Of a stretch of 64,000 bases of DNA, positions 24,513-37,539 are shown piece after piece; the first letter of the stretch is position 1; each line of letters starts with the position of its first letter. This stretch comes from Streblospio benedicti (Eukaryota; Annelida; Polychaeta; Spionida; Spionidae), in NCBI GenBank assembly GCA_019095985.1, contig CM032660.1:46751009-46815008 (forward strand), given 5' to 3'. Both the position numbers and the translations under genes were made by a program. Below the pieces are notes generated by a model, which saw only the letters and a program-made list of their open reading frames with translations, was not told where the DNA came from and did not search any database.

Positions 24513-24747
24513 TCTTCGTTCAGTGAAACTAGAAATGTTTACACACGATTTCATTTGCGAATTTCGTGGGTAGTGGGTTCAAAAACGCAAACTTAAATGG
24601 TCAGCATTAACAGCAACATTAATAGCCTATGTGAATTAGGTACAGGATGGATCAAAATCGCAAAATTAAATAGTCGCAAAATAAATTATAGATGAAAATC
24701 TCAAAATTTGATAACCGGGGAAATAATCTAGTTTTACAGTATTAGTG
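24513..24747. mobile_element. CTGTAAAACTAGA-family element
   Basis: It shares blocks with 29308-29507: acacgatttcatttgcgaat, aatagcctat, acaggatgga, aattataga and the end ctagttttacagta. The 5' end is mutated. Confidence 0.6.
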
Positions 24748-25503
24748 TCCACCCACAATCTAATAATGATCTTATACTTTAGATACGTACAACAAAATAA
24801 ATGTGCATAATGTACACCTCTAGAGTCCAGTGTGGCAGGCTATTACAGAATGCTCATTTAAAAAAACCGAAGTCATCAAACAACAATACGTGCTTAAGCG
24901 CTTAGAAAACTACGCAGTACATCGCCTGTGAATTTCAATATGTCATCTACAGTACACATCACGTGTGATTTACTGACACAGTACAAAGCCGGCGAGATGT
25001 TGAAATGAAGAAGATAAATCCGGCGTGTGTCTGTTCGTAGCCTCAGCCTGTGGTTGTTAGTAGCCTCACTAATGCCGCCGTATATTGTCAGTTCCAAGGC
25101 TCACTGTCAAACAGACGACAGTACGTGCGTGTGGTTAACAGCACGTGTGCCCCCTGATTTTACATATAAGTGACAGAGTTAGATCCAGGGGCGCAGAGAG
25201 GGCAGCATGCCCTTTATAAGCCGAGGGCACAACACGTGGTGCGGACAATTGTGAAATACGTTTTATTTTCTTTCAGTTCTGCTGTTAGCCCCATTGATTT
25301 ATGTTCTGGTTCAGTACAGTGCCGTACTGCCAAATACCCACGGCCAGCCAACGGTTTGATTAACCTGAGCGCACTGGCAATTGTGCCTTAGGCTTTACAC
25401 CAAACTTACAACAGGTGACCTTAAAAGAGAGGTGTCCACATCGCCAAGTTCCCCTGTAGTGTCTGTGGTTTATTTAGTTTATCACACCCCAATTGAAAAC
25501 ATA

Positions 25504-25658
25504 CAGTAAAACCTTTAATTAAGAACCCTCTATACTGAGACCCGCACTAGACCATTTCTAGCCCCACGCCTTCTGAAAAACCAAACTGAACCTCCCTAAA
25601 CAGACAACCTCTCTAGTGAGACCACGCTGTGGGTGGTCCTAACATAGAGGTTCTACTG
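25504..25658. mobile_element. Pogo-like TIR element
   Basis: It runs from CAGTAAAACCTTT to GAGGTTCTACTG. The interior contains gacaacctctctagtgagac and gggtggtcctaac, the family hallmark. Confidence 0.68.
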
Positions 25659-25999
25659 TCCATTTTTTGTGCCCACGAGTGCCGTCGTCCCGTGGCCCTA
25701 CTTTCACCAGACGCACCTTCCCAACGTACAACCAACAGTCAGCAGTCAGCACCAACTACAAACGCTAATCCTGGGTTATAATTGCATTCTGGTGGAGCAG
25801 CCGCCACCAGAATGAGAATCATCCCCCGAGCGCGATCTGTCAGCAGACGATATATTCGGCGGATTGCTTCATTTGTTGTAACACAACTCTAGTGAAATGT
25901 TATTCTGGTGAACACACACATTGCTTTGTTTGTTTCAGATATCTCCACTAAAATGTTGGTCTGGTGAACTTGACGTTGCATCGTGGATATTGTATCTAT

Positions 26000-27300
26000 A
26001 TGCTTTAGTGTAGGAAAGGTTGCCATATGCATATATATGGAGTGATATACAGGATTATTGTTATAGGTTGCATCATATTACGGGGTTCATCAGCCTGATA
26101 CTTATAAAATTTGATTTGAAGGCAATGGCAGCGATGATATTCGCTCAGGTGGCCTCATATGTTTGTAACACAACTCCTGTAAACTATGTGATCTCTTGAG
26201 CAACTTGAACAACATCCTTTTATTTGTTCCTGTCGCACAACTCCACTAAAATGCTATATTCTTCTTATTATCCCTCTCTCTCTCTTCTATGGCAAGCAAC
26301 ATTAGAAAACTAAAATGTTGATCTGTTCTTTTTTATTGAAGTATAGAAAATAGAAAATACATTCCAATTACATTACACCATTAACATCATGAAATCCATA
26401 ACTTCATATAGTGATATATTGTGATTATATGATATATGAAATGTAATGGTAAGATAGAATACTGGATTTCGGAAGACTATTTTGGGTGATGATAATGATG
26501 ATGAAGATGGTAATGAAGGTGATATTGGTGATGAAGATGCTGATACATATGATGCGATGACACACAGTACAAACCCGGCTCACAGCCCCAGATCCCTGTC
26601 TGATCCAGAATAATGGACATCGGCGGCGGCGGCTTTACGTCTCATTCCGCCGCCTTTCACCATCAGCCACACAAGCCTACAGCCTTCAGCCGCCAAATCC
26701 CCCCTGGTTAGGACGCACGGCCCTGCATTCCCGGCTATGTTGGGGACTAGACATGTCAAATAGAAAAGATCTTGCCCATCTGCAAGCCATATGGATGCAT
26801 ATACTGCAGGCGGACGTATATCTTGTGTGAGCATTTTGATTTCTTTTGTTCTGCATGTCTCCTGTTGTACGTTGGAACCTGTCTGATTTGGACACCATCA
26901 GGAGACGTGAAACGTGTCCAAGTACCACAGATGCACTAAAACTAGAGATTTACATTATATAAGAAATAGCGAGTTCAGTGAACTTGATCCACATACGCCA
27001 GGTGTCCTGACATGGGCGTGGGGGGGTCCATATGGTGATGTACGGGTGTAGTAACACAGCGGGTGTCGCTATCATTATTTGGTCAATGCTATCATGACAT
27101 AGACCTTGAACTTCCAAGTATATGCTGTAGTGGATGCTTGCATATAATGTAGATTTTGGTCACAGTTTCTTCCCCCGTATTGAGTATGAAGATTGCAAAA
27201 GAACAATAGTACAATAAAGACAATTGCTCAATGGAAAGTGTAATCATGTGTATTACGTTGTCGTCAATAGTCGCTGATGTGTGGAATACTCACTTCGGTT
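26000..27300. other. Intergenic stretch
   Basis: Contains a short (TC)n at 26273-26284 and a degenerate GATGAT repeat at 26486-26552; otherwise nothing recognised. Confidence 0.4.
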
Positions 27301-27309
27301 AACTGCAGA

Positions 27310-27443
27310 ACATTGAAAAAACACCACCTCTAAAAAGAGACCTTCTCTGTAAAAAGGCCATCCCTCATCACCCCTAGCTTATATCTTCCCACCGTATAAT
27401 GACCACCTCTCTATTGAGACCACTATAGGACGGTTCCACAGTT
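27310..27443. mobile_element. Degraded pogo-like fragment
   Basis: The phrases accacctctaaaaagagacc and gaccacctctctattgagac belong to the pogo-like family; terminal repeats are eroded. Confidence 0.5.
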
Positions 27444-27861
27444 CCCATTGCTCCACTAGTCTAAATGTCAGTACACGTGCCATTTTGCATGGAGGACATG
27501 TTTTACATCTCAAACCTTCGATCTGACTGTATCACGTGACATTTTCGGTACCCGAACTCACGACCCCAATGTCGTCATACCAGCTATGTCGGTTGTGCAT
27601 ATAAGCTTGCTAGATCGATGTGATGGAGAGAGTTGGTGACTTGTTTGTTAATGACTATAGACTGCATCATTTTACCTTTTCTAGTACGGGCGGTGAACTT
27701 TCCATCACAGTTCCTATCAGCATTGTGGCAGTGGCAGGTCATAAACGCACAGAGATCCGTACCACGTGTCAAGATAATTCATGCATACTCGCAAAAAGCG
27801 TCTTCGCGACCAGGGTCCACGAATTAATAGAGACAATTACAGACGACACATAAACTACTGG

Positions 27862-27989
27862 GTGCACGAAAAATACTCTCTACGGGTACAGATATTTGTG
27901 AGGACATTCAAAAGAGACATATATGTGTACAGCTCTCTTTTGAATGTCCTCACAAATATCTGGACCCGTAGAGAGTATTTTTCATGCAC
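27862..27989. mobile_element. Near-perfect hairpin, 128 bp
   Basis: The left arm gtgcacgaaaaatactctct to ttcaaaagaga pairs with tctcttttgaa to gagagtatttttcatgcac, with about 16 bases of loop (near 27918-27933). Few mismatches suggest recent origin or gene conversion. Confidence 0.8.
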
Positions 27990-28368
27990 TCTAGTTTCTG
28001 TTCCGTCAGTAATATACTATATCCAAGCTTAGTCTTGTCCATTCAAGCATACTTTACTATTGTCTAGTCTAGTATAATCTAGGCAATGCTAGTATAACCT
28101 TATCTAGTCTAGTCACATACTCCAACATAGTCAGTCACGTTTAGTCCATATAGTTTAGTTAGATAGTTTAGCAAGGACTAGGCATCTGGGCTAATTCATA
28201 CATGAGGTAACATCCATTACTTGTCACTAATCTGTTAGATTGAACAATGGCCATAAAAAAGTTCAAGTAAGAAAAATCTCAATTCAGACCTAACTGTCCC
28301 TCAATGCAGCAAATCTCGCGTAGCTCCCGGATGAATGCCTGGTGTAGTACGTGAGTCAGACGGGCGCA

Positions 28369-28460
28369 GCAGAGGGCTGTTTGACTTTACAAGCGCATGG
28401 CCCATGAACTTGTAAAGTGAAACAGCCCTCTGGGACAGCGCCATGAGTCATGGCGCTGTC
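28369..28460. repeat. Two adjacent hairpins
   Basis: cagagggctgtttgacttta pairs with taaagtgaaacagccctctg (28369-28431). Two bases later acagcgccatga pairs with tcatggcgctgt (28434-28458). Confidence 0.75.
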
Positions 28461-28540
28461 TTAAGGTGAACACTGTGATGTTCTTTGATTTTTGTCTTTA
28501 AAATGTAGTTGTGGGAACAGGAGGTACAGACGATCCCCCC

Positions 28541-28695
<155 letters not shown>

Positions 28696-29159
28696 TTCAC
28701 CCTGCATCTTAATGCCCACGTTCAATGCAGTTATTTGACGCCATCACAGTGACACAGACTCGAACCCTAAACGCTGCTTGAGGCCAGAGCTATTGTCCAA
28801 CCAGCAGTTTACATCGTCTACATACACCGTTCTGATTTTAGCCCAACTCTAGGACACGCCTCTAGCACAGCACCCCAACCTGTACTGAACAAGTGCACCA
28901 CCTGTTTGAGCGGGAGTGGCCGTCCACGAGTCCAGCCCAATGCCTCGCCCATTACTCCAGCAGCCCCTGGCCGCTTTGATGCGTACTTACCGTGCTCTGT
29001 TTGCGGCCAAGTGGGTAAGTGGCGGCGCTGTCTATACACTGCTGCCTATTACAGCATAATGACACTCTTTCTTCTCACAGTGCCCAATGATAACCACAAT
29101 GGGCCCGTATTTGTCATTCTGTGATGTGTGTAAATCACATTAGCGTGCGTTTTGTTGGA

Positions 29160-29270
29160 TGCTGTTGTTGTTATTACTGATTATTAGTGTTGTAATTGTA
29201 GTTGTTGTTGATGATGATCATGTTGTTGCTGCTGCTGTTGTTGCTGCTGTTCCTGCTGCTGCAGCTAAAA
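29160..29270. repeat. Degenerate TTG/GCT trinucleotide repeat
   Basis: Runs of gttgttgtt, gatgatgat and gctgctgctg lie just ahead of the next TIR element. Confidence 0.75.
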
Positions 29271-29307
29271 CTATTTCAGCTATTTTTTCATATTTTGCCA
29301 TAGAATA

Positions 29308-29507
29308 CTGTAAAACTAGACATGTATGTGCACGATTTAATTTGCAAATTTCGAGGGTAGGTGCGAAAACGCTTGATTCAACAGTCAGCAAACATTGATA
29401 GCCTATTCCAGGATGGACCAAACTCGTAAAATCAAACAGTCACAAAAACAATTATAGGTACAAATTACAAAATTTGATAGTCACGAACTATTCTAGTTTT
29501 ACAGTAT
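29308..29507. mobile_element. CTGTAAAACTAGA-family TIR element
   Basis: tactgtaaaactaga at the left and ttctagttttacagta at the right form the TIR. The interior is shared with 24513-24747. A third end lies at 7100-7158 in gene A intron 2. Confidence 0.72.
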
Positions 29508-29797
29508 GCTATCTAAAAATCCAACAATATGGGCACTTCCAATCATCCAGTCAAACACAATCTCTCTCGGCCCAACTAAACTACACACTTCTTGTGTACG
29601 TAATTATAAGGGGCATTGTGGACAAAAACCACACAGAGTTCTGAATGGTGTAGTTATTCATACAACAACCCTCTGCTGACGTACAGAGCCTATTGTTGCG
29701 GGTGTTTGCCAATCAAGCACTAAAATGAGCGCTGTAATGCGACACTGTACCCCCGGAGGCAGCCAATCAAAACTGTGCTCACAAAAAACACACTTTA

Positions 29798-29962
29798 CAG
29801 CGGGACCTCCAATTAAGACCACCCGTGGATAGCGACCACCTTTAAGATAACACTATTTCTCATGGTCCCACATATTTATTAGAAGTCATGTATCTTTATA
29901 AAGCGCCGCTCATCCTTGGAGGCTATTTGAGGGTAGGTTGTCTCTATAGAGAGGTTCTACTG
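29798..29962. mobile_element. Pogo-like TIR element, TA-flanked
   Basis: CAGCGGGACCTCCAATTAAG at the left, GAGAGGTTCTACTG at the right, TA on both sides. Confidence 0.7.
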
Positions 29963-30430
29963 TATAACTGTGATGTGTTGAGCAATGAGCAGTTCGGGCT
30001 CAATTTCTCAGTTTACCATCTGCTTTGTTGTGCTGAGTGGGGCCGGACAAAGGCAGCCTCACCCCGACAGGCAAACAGCATATTTCATACGGTCGTGATG
30101 TCACATGTCCGCTTGAAAAGAGACAGAACCCTCCGTTAAGACCACTTGTCTATCTAGCCCACCTCTATAAGACCATGGCGAGTTGATTGTGAAGTTGCAC
30201 GTCCCCTTGAAACGAGATTTATGCCAAGAGAAGGTCAGCTAATTTTCTGTAGCAGTGCGGAAACCTTAAATACCCACTGTTCTATTCGTCATGCCCAAAC
30301 GCTACATCTTCCCACGTACAGTAACAAGTAAACTCTATTATAGAAACACCGCAAAATTAGAGAAAAAGAGGTATACTAATAGAATAATAGGGAGAATTCA
30401 ACTCACATTGGTGGCCGTAAATGAGAAATG

Positions 30431-32062
30431 TTAAGCGATGGGCACATTTGACCTTGCGGGCGTGTTCGCCGCAAGGCGTGTTGAGGTCTGCGGTGTCTTT
30501 GGCGTTTTCCGCAAGCAGTGACAAAAGTACAGTTGTGGGCACATATGCACGGGCCCCGTGCGTTATGGGTGCGTCGGCACAGGGAGTGGTTTTTATTGAG
30601 GTGGCCGTGCGATCAACATGCATAGAACGTGCGTTGTAGGCAGGTATAACTTACGCTCTACGCACCGTGTGATTACTAAAGTAGGCATTCGTTAGTTCAT
30701 GGTACAGAGAACGCACTGCGCCGGTACTGTATCTGTGCTGGCAACGTGCGTCTAAACACTCTGTGATTATACCACGATCAGCGTAAGGTCTCGGCACGGC
30801 CTACGAACGGTCAGACCATGACGAAGGGTGATCGTACAAACTTCTTCTGCGGCCACCGTACGGCCTTTGAAAACGTTCCGTTTAACGCACGGATCTTTAT
30901 GATCTCTGTGTGTTTTTGGTCGTAGACTGGCTGCACACAGCCCTTGCGGCGTAATGTGCCCTAGGCACTACTGAATGTGAAACCTAAGCAAATGAAATAC
31001 TCATCATACACATTTCCAATTGCTAGAAAATGAAAATGCACCTCCCGGTAACAAATGCATCCTGTGCCTGCAACACAAAGAACTGACATTTACAAACACT
31101 GCTAACTGACGTAATATCATTTCCATTGTGCAGTCGACGTTTTGAAACAGCCAAGTCTATTAATTCTCAGAAACCCACCCGAAATTATGAAAGTACATGA
31201 AAGGTGCGTGCGGTGCCTCGAAGGCTGGTCTGGGGGTGTCAGCTTACACGCGGCGCTCACATATGACATTTCTTTGCCAGCGCGCGATGCCTGCAGGACA
31301 GTCAACAGGCGCCTAGATGGGGTCCGAGAATATACCCGGCGCTTGGGTCATGCCTACAGACTAGGGTACAACAGGCAGCTCGTGGAGATCAGTGCGTGGT
31401 CAGTACTGCGAACGTGCGGTAAAAGTACGTTTCTGGAGGCGCTATGGTCCGTACGGAGACAGTAGTTGTTTGACCTGCTAAACTTTCACCGTGGTCAGGT
31501 AATGCCCAGGGCACATTACGCCGCAAGGGCTGTCTACAGCCAGACTACGACCAAAAACGCATGGAGATCGTAAAGATCCGTGGGTGTTAAGTGTCATAAA
31601 CACAGCATTTCTCTAAGGCAGTACGGTAGCCGTCGAAGAAGTTTGACATTCCAAATTTCTACGACCACCCAACGTCATGGTCTGACCGTACGTAGGCCGT
31701 GAGGAGACCTTACGCTAATCGTGGTATAATCACAGAGTGTTTAGACGCACGTTGCCAACACAGATACAGAACCGATGCAGTGCATCCTCTGTACCATGAA
31801 CTAACGAATGGCTACTTAAATAATCACACGGTGCGTGAAGCGTGAGTTATACCCGAGTACAAGGCACGTTCGATGTATGTTGATCGCACGACCACCTCAT
31901 TAAAAGTATTCCCAGTGACGACATACTCATAACGCACGGAGCCCGTGCTGATGTGCCCACAACTGTACTTTTGACACTGCATGCGGAAAACGTATACACC
32001 CCAGACCTCAACACGCCTTGCGGCAAAAACACCTGCAATGTCAAATGTGCCCCTCGCTTAAA
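30431..32062. mobile_element. Long-inverted-repeat element, 1.63 kb, unclassified
   Basis: Arms 30431-30972 and 31497-32062 are inverted copies, by eye about 80% identical over some 550 bp. The termini are ttaagcgatgggcacatttg and the reverse complement of caaatgtgcccctcgcttaa. About 520 bp of unpaired DNA separates them and holds a 107-codon ORF (31142-31465) with no recognised domain. TTAA closes both ends. No transposase is visible, so it would be non-autonomous, foldback-like or of unknown type. Confidence 0.78.
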
Positions 32063-33094
32063 CCGTTGTCTGGTTCTAGGTAGGCAGTGCATACCAAGTC
32101 AAACCTTACGTAATTATTGGGAAATAAAAAAAAACGTACTGTCAAAATGGCCACACTGCAGGTTGTGGCCTAGGTTTAGCTGGTTTCACAAAGTGTCAAG
32201 TGTCACTTTTTCTTTACCTAGACAGAAGAGGTGGCAGTATAATGGGTCTGGGAGCTACGAATTAACCCAAATATACATGTATACATTACACATCACATAT
32301 TTTCGCTCATAATAAAAATGTGGGTGCAGTGGTAATAATGATGGATAATGTGAGAAAACACAAAACAAGAGATGTGAAAACGGTAGAAAAAGAGAAATGT
32401 GGTATTTCAACAAAAATGGATGTGTGTGGAAGAAATAAAACTTGAGCAACGCGATACTGGAAAAAGTCCCCTCTATTCCTTTTTTACATGAAATAAAAAC
32501 CGAGAGCGATATGGGGAAAATCCTTTTCTTGAGTCCTTAAAAAGACACCAAACACGCCCTCTAATAATATATGAACACCAATTCCAACTTCATGCTTGTT
32601 ACTCCAATCTCATGAATGATCATGCACCACAGTCTTCCCGCCACGAACATGCCACACAGCAGCATTGTACCAGTCTGCAGGAGTCACATTTCAATTAATC
32701 TTGAAAGGCTGAGAATTCGCCCAAATCACGCACCAGCCACAGAGCCAGCAATAACAAGCAATTATCCGCGCTTCCCGTCATGTTTCTTACGTTTACGTCA
32801 AATGTGCGTCATTAGGTAGTCGCGATCAACCCGACCCCGTGGTGGTTGCGTGCGAAAGGAAGCCTGGTTGAGGAAGGCTTGTCATTAGTCGTCACGAAAG
32901 CGGTTTCCGGTTTTCCCATATACTGGACAATGACACTAATAAGTGCTATAAGGGCGTCCGTTTGTGGCTGTGAGTTGGTGCTAGGGGGGTTTGATATCCT
33001 TGCATGAAACTACAGGTGTAATATAGAGAAGGTCTCAAAATAGAGGGGAGCATAGTCCAATAACACAATATGTACTTATGTGAGTGGAGGGTTA

Positions 33095-33290
33095 CCGGGG
33101 TGGGTGAGCTTGCTTGGTCGAGTGGATAGAGATTTAGACTTGCTATCAATGGGTTCGAGTGCCGGTCTGGTGGTACTGGTGGTGGGTGTTGAGCAAACTC
33201 AACCCTATATGGCTGCACACTGCTCTGTGGCACCTACGTGTCAAATAGGTACTGGTGGTGTGCATGGATGATACAGTGAGTAGCACGTTT
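33095..33290 (+). mobile_element. tRNA-derived SINE copy
   Basis: The box A-like tggtcgagtggat and box B-like gggttcgagtgcc are about 30 bp apart, followed by the shared tail word ggtgggtgttgagcaaactc. The distal part differs from the other copies. Confidence 0.65.
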
Positions 33291-33584
33291 GCATTATGGT
33301 AGTGAATGCTGCAATCTGCTGTATACTGGTGGCGGGAGGTTCAGATTCAGCAGAATGGAAAAAAAAATCTGTATCTGTCCAACTCTGTTTAAAGGTTTAA
33401 GAGACAACCCTCAATCCTCAGTACGAGAAGCACCTCCAAATCCCACCACTGTTACATAAATGTACGGAAGCTCATTACAACCAGCATATTAACTCTCGTG
33501 AGTAATCAAGTAGCTCGACATAATTACTGGAGATTAATTAGGTGGCTAAATATAATTTCAGGCGCTATATCCAGTCCAAACATA

Positions 33585-33758
33585 CAGCAGAACCTCCAAA
33601 TATGACCACCTCCATATTGAGACCGCATTTATAGTGCTAATGTTTTTAAGTTACCAAACATTCATAAAGAGACAAAAATAAAGTTCTATAAAGAGACCAC
33701 TTCTCTATGATGACTATATGCGGTCGGTCCCTGGGGTGGTCTTAATATAGAGGTTCTG
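33585..33758. mobile_element. Pogo-like TIR element
   Basis: CAGCAGAACCTCC follows TA; the other end is tggtcttaatatagaggttc with an eroded terminus. Confidence 0.66.
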
Positions 33759-36108
33759 TGAACAAATGCACTGGAGGAATCTACGGTCTTACGCAAGGTT
33801 GCACGCAGTGTGCCTGTCATTAAAGCTTCACCAAGTAATCACCATCACTGTCCGCCCATGTGCTAAGTGGACGGGGTCTGTTACAGGTGCACGGGGTAAT
33901 GGCTGAGCAAAGTGTCAGGAATATATTTAGAATTTAATTAAAGGAAATATTTACCAATGATGATATGCCTACATGTTTTCATAATGTCACATTTTTGTGT
34001 TTAAAATGGTCATTTTGTTAATTGTAGTTTTCACTACAATAATTCCACGTGTTTTTTTCTGATTTATACCTTATTGGAATAGCAATATTGAAGAAACAAA
34101 TGATTCTATTTCATTCATTGTGTGTTGGCGACTTGATTTTCTCAATAAAGTTTTGGATTGCATGGCTCATTTCAGTTGTGTTTTAAAACAAACCTCGAGC
34201 CAGTATTGATGTGAACGGTTCTGACATCTAATGATAATAATAAAATTGATGAAAATTGCATAGTAACTTGAAAGAATACAGATGACTTTAAAGAAACTGC
34301 ACCAATCTGCATTAATATGGTTTAGTATCGTCCCGTACCGGTAGTCCCTTGATTGTTCAGAGAAATTCAGAATAGTTTTTTTTTTGACATAAACTTCAAC
34401 ATAAGCATGCCCAACAAGAGATAAACTCCTGCTTTGAATAGAAGCGATAGTCTTATATGGATGCTCCACAGTATTCCACACCGTGCTTTGAATGCAATAA
34501 ACAGTTGAAGGCCAGCAGCTGGCAGCGGAATGCATTGTCTCACATTTCTGAGTGTATTGCTCAATTGGCATGGAGAAATATTCATCTATTCTGACGTGTC
34601 ATGCCACGCTTGATGTTGATGCTGAGTCCTGGGGACAGCCACTGATAAATGTGGATCATCTGTGCCGTGATATGTCATCACAGGAAACTGCTGTGTGGAT
34701 GGTATATGTAAATCAACGTTAATGGGGTTAGGTCTTGATGCATTTGGAAATAGATCTGGGATGATTCCTTGATAATATCTCTGACTTTAATAGAGTTATT
34801 ATTCACATAATATAGTTACAATCCTGGTTAAAAAACACCAGGACTGCTCAATGGCTGAGAGCCATATGAGTATAGTGTCAGTGTTCATACTACAGTGTAT
34901 ACTGCACATATTTCGCCCCGGCCTCGTTCTACTTCGTGAGCTTTTCAGTAGTCCTATTCGTGCGTAGTTTCACCAAGAGTTATTTCGTTCCAAAAAAGCC
35001 GTGTAGAGTCGTATAATTGCACAAAAGAACCATATCGCTCACAATATCCATGGCTAGTGTGTCTCCTTCCCACCCCGATCATTTGGTTGTTATCCCCTCG
35101 TTACAAAAGAGTTCTTAAGTCCTCATTAACATATATAAAATGACTTGTTCATGTGCTATCCACCATATCCTAGTCATCCCTTCTTCTAATGAAATAACTC
35201 ACCTAGTTTCAATCAAAAACTCATCAGCTGGTATGATCATGAGTGGTCTAGGTTCAGTTGGTTACCCACCTTTTCACAAAAAAACATTCTCCCATTGAGC
35301 TTACAGCAAAACATATCATTGCTATGCTTATTGGTGCATGTGATATCCTCTCCACGCATTACATTCTACATAGAATTTCAATCAAAACAATCAATCAATC
35401 CGCTCTAATCCACCGTTTTTTAAGTGTATCCAATCAGCAAACATATGCTCAAACCACCTGTTGATTAATGTCAATGGTCAAATACTACTGGCTGTACTGC
35501 ACCTGTTTCTTATGCAAAAAAAAGAAGTTCTATCAAATATTGGGTGTACTCCTGCTCAATAGCCTCAGCCACTTGTTAAAAGCACCAGTCTAAACTTTCT
35601 TGGAATGCTCCCCGCGTGCACGAATTACTGTATATAGACAAACATCTCAGCAATCCACTCTCCCTACACAGTGATTTGGACAAGAAGACAAAAATAGCGC
35701 CTCGCATGACTCGCAAGTCCGCGGGGTCCCGTCTGGATGGTTTACGAGCGTGGCGGGACCTTTGTCGGAAGCCCTGGCCGGCGGGTGGACTCTGGACGTG
35801 TCCCAGGTTACAAAGTGTGGCCAAGGATGCAATGGTCAGTGGACAGCTGTGTGACATGACACATGTACGGGTGAAGGTCAAAGTTGAATTAAAATATAGG
35901 AAGTTCTACCGTACATAATCTCATCTGCTAACTTTCCAAAGAGACGTGGATTTTGGCGCAGATGAAGCTCCTATAAAGACGCATTGATGGTGACAAATGG
36001 ACGGCTTGTGGGTAATCCCGTCAGGCGTATTTATAAACAGCCTCCTTATTCACCCATTGTGCCACTGACAGAGCAATAACCAGAGGAGTGCGGCTTATTA
36101 ACACAGGA

Positions 36109-36395
36109 CAGTGCAACCTCCAATCTAAACCACCGTGTAAAGAGATCACTTCTGTAATAATATACATAGACTACCTCTCTATAGAGACCACTTGAAGACA
36201 CTCGCTGCTGCAAAGTTATTGTACAGTTTGTACTCTAGTGCGGTTACGCCGGGACTCCAACGGTCGGAAAATAGAGAGGTGATGAATTTATGGAGGTTCT
36301 CTAAGGTCTCTTTAAAACATCTGGAGACCGTGAGAAATGCTCGTACTATAGAGGTTATCTTCTTATAGAGGTGGTCTTAATAGGAGGTTCTACTG
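36109..36395. mobile_element. Pogo-like TIR element, longer variant
   Basis: CAGTGCAACCTCC at the left, taggaggttctactg at the right, with gaccacttgaagac and ggtggtcttaa inside. Confidence 0.65.
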
Positions 36396-36889
36396 CAACT
36401 CTCCTTACCAAGCTGCCATATATAGTATGGGATGATGTATGGCATTTAAAGTATGAAATGATGTCTGGAATTTATAGTATGAGATGATGGAGTGCTGGAA
36501 GGTTTGGTAGGAGACTGTGAACACTTATTGCACCATTAAACGTTTCAATGTCTAAGGACGAGCTTGCATACCGTATGAACTGTGCATATTTGTAGACAAC
36601 GAACAAAAAGCACGTGGCTGTTACAATGTGTTGTTGGCAGTGTGAGTGTCGCTAGAATGTGTTCACACAAGTCACCTTGACATTCTCCATCAGGAGGAGG
36701 CTGATAGACAACAATCCAATGTGACAAAGTCCCCATTACCACCCAAAGGCCAAGGTACTACAATCAGGTTCTTAGGAAGGCTAAGGGCATGAAACCATGG
36801 CTTATCAATAATTGATGGGAGAAATTTAGAAAAAAAAGCACCAACAATTTAATCATGTCCTTACCAATACCTTTAGAAATATGAAGCCA

Positions 36890-37410
36890 ACAATTCAATC
36901 CATTTCACACGCAGATCCGCAATTGTCCAATCAAATTTACGAAGAGAAATCCCGTGTTTTTGATGGCAACCCATAATTTTCAAATGGCCTTTCCAATCTC
37001 ATTTGCTTAGCCTGAGAATGTGCAAGCTGTAACTTGTTTCACCATTTGGATTTGGCCATTTCCTACACACACGCACATCAATGGACACTTCAATGTTTGT
37101 TCGGCTCGCTATTTATCTCTTGTTCAAGCCGACTAATGAGGTCCTTGTGTCTTTAAATAGCCACAACGCGCCCTTTGCACGTATTTATCACCGAGGGGAC
37201 CAAAGCCGCGCCCGGGTCGGTCCCACGTCTTCATCACGCTAATGGCTGCTTCTTCTGGTTAACATTTCCACCCTCTGTGCCTGGGTCGGGATGACCGTGT
37301 AAACCTCGACAGCGAATTACGTCATCAAGTGGCCTCGTTGTCAGTTCAGAGTGGAAACTGATGCTCAATTACACGCATTCCTTGGCAGGGTTTGCCTTCA
37401 TTTGCCCACT
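36890..37410. promoter_or_regulatory. Candidate conserved non-coding block
   Basis: Half a kilobase of unique complex DNA lies among repeats. It holds ctaatgag, gctaatgg, tatttatcacc and caaatggcc words, no open frame and no family match elsewhere in the window. Enhancer function is inference. Confidence 0.25.
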
Positions 37411-37539
37411 GTGTTTTTGCTCAATGTTTTATTTGTGTTCTGGTGAGGGGTGTGTGGGCACATACGCTGATTCAGGGGGCGCCCTTGGGCAGAATAATTC
37501 AAAGGGTGTAAAAACGTCATAACAGACCACAGCAGTGAA

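Larger units (their letters stand above)
32063..36108. other. Intergenic stretch
   Basis: Apart from the SINE and pogo-like copies already listed, AT-rich DNA with no gene recognised. The 35.69-35.85 kb GC-rich patch codes for nothing I recognise. Confidence 0.4.

Noticed and set aside
33110-33170. tRNA gene
   Set aside because: Box A- and box B-like words are present but no cloverleaf stems; the flanks match other SINE copies.
34167-34571. 134-codon minus-strand ORF
   Set aside because: AT-rich with no domain or exon-like composition; consistent with chance.
35616-35918. 100-codon ORF in a GC-rich patch
   Set aside because: No domain, no splice sites that fit either gene, and an antisense ORF of similar length.
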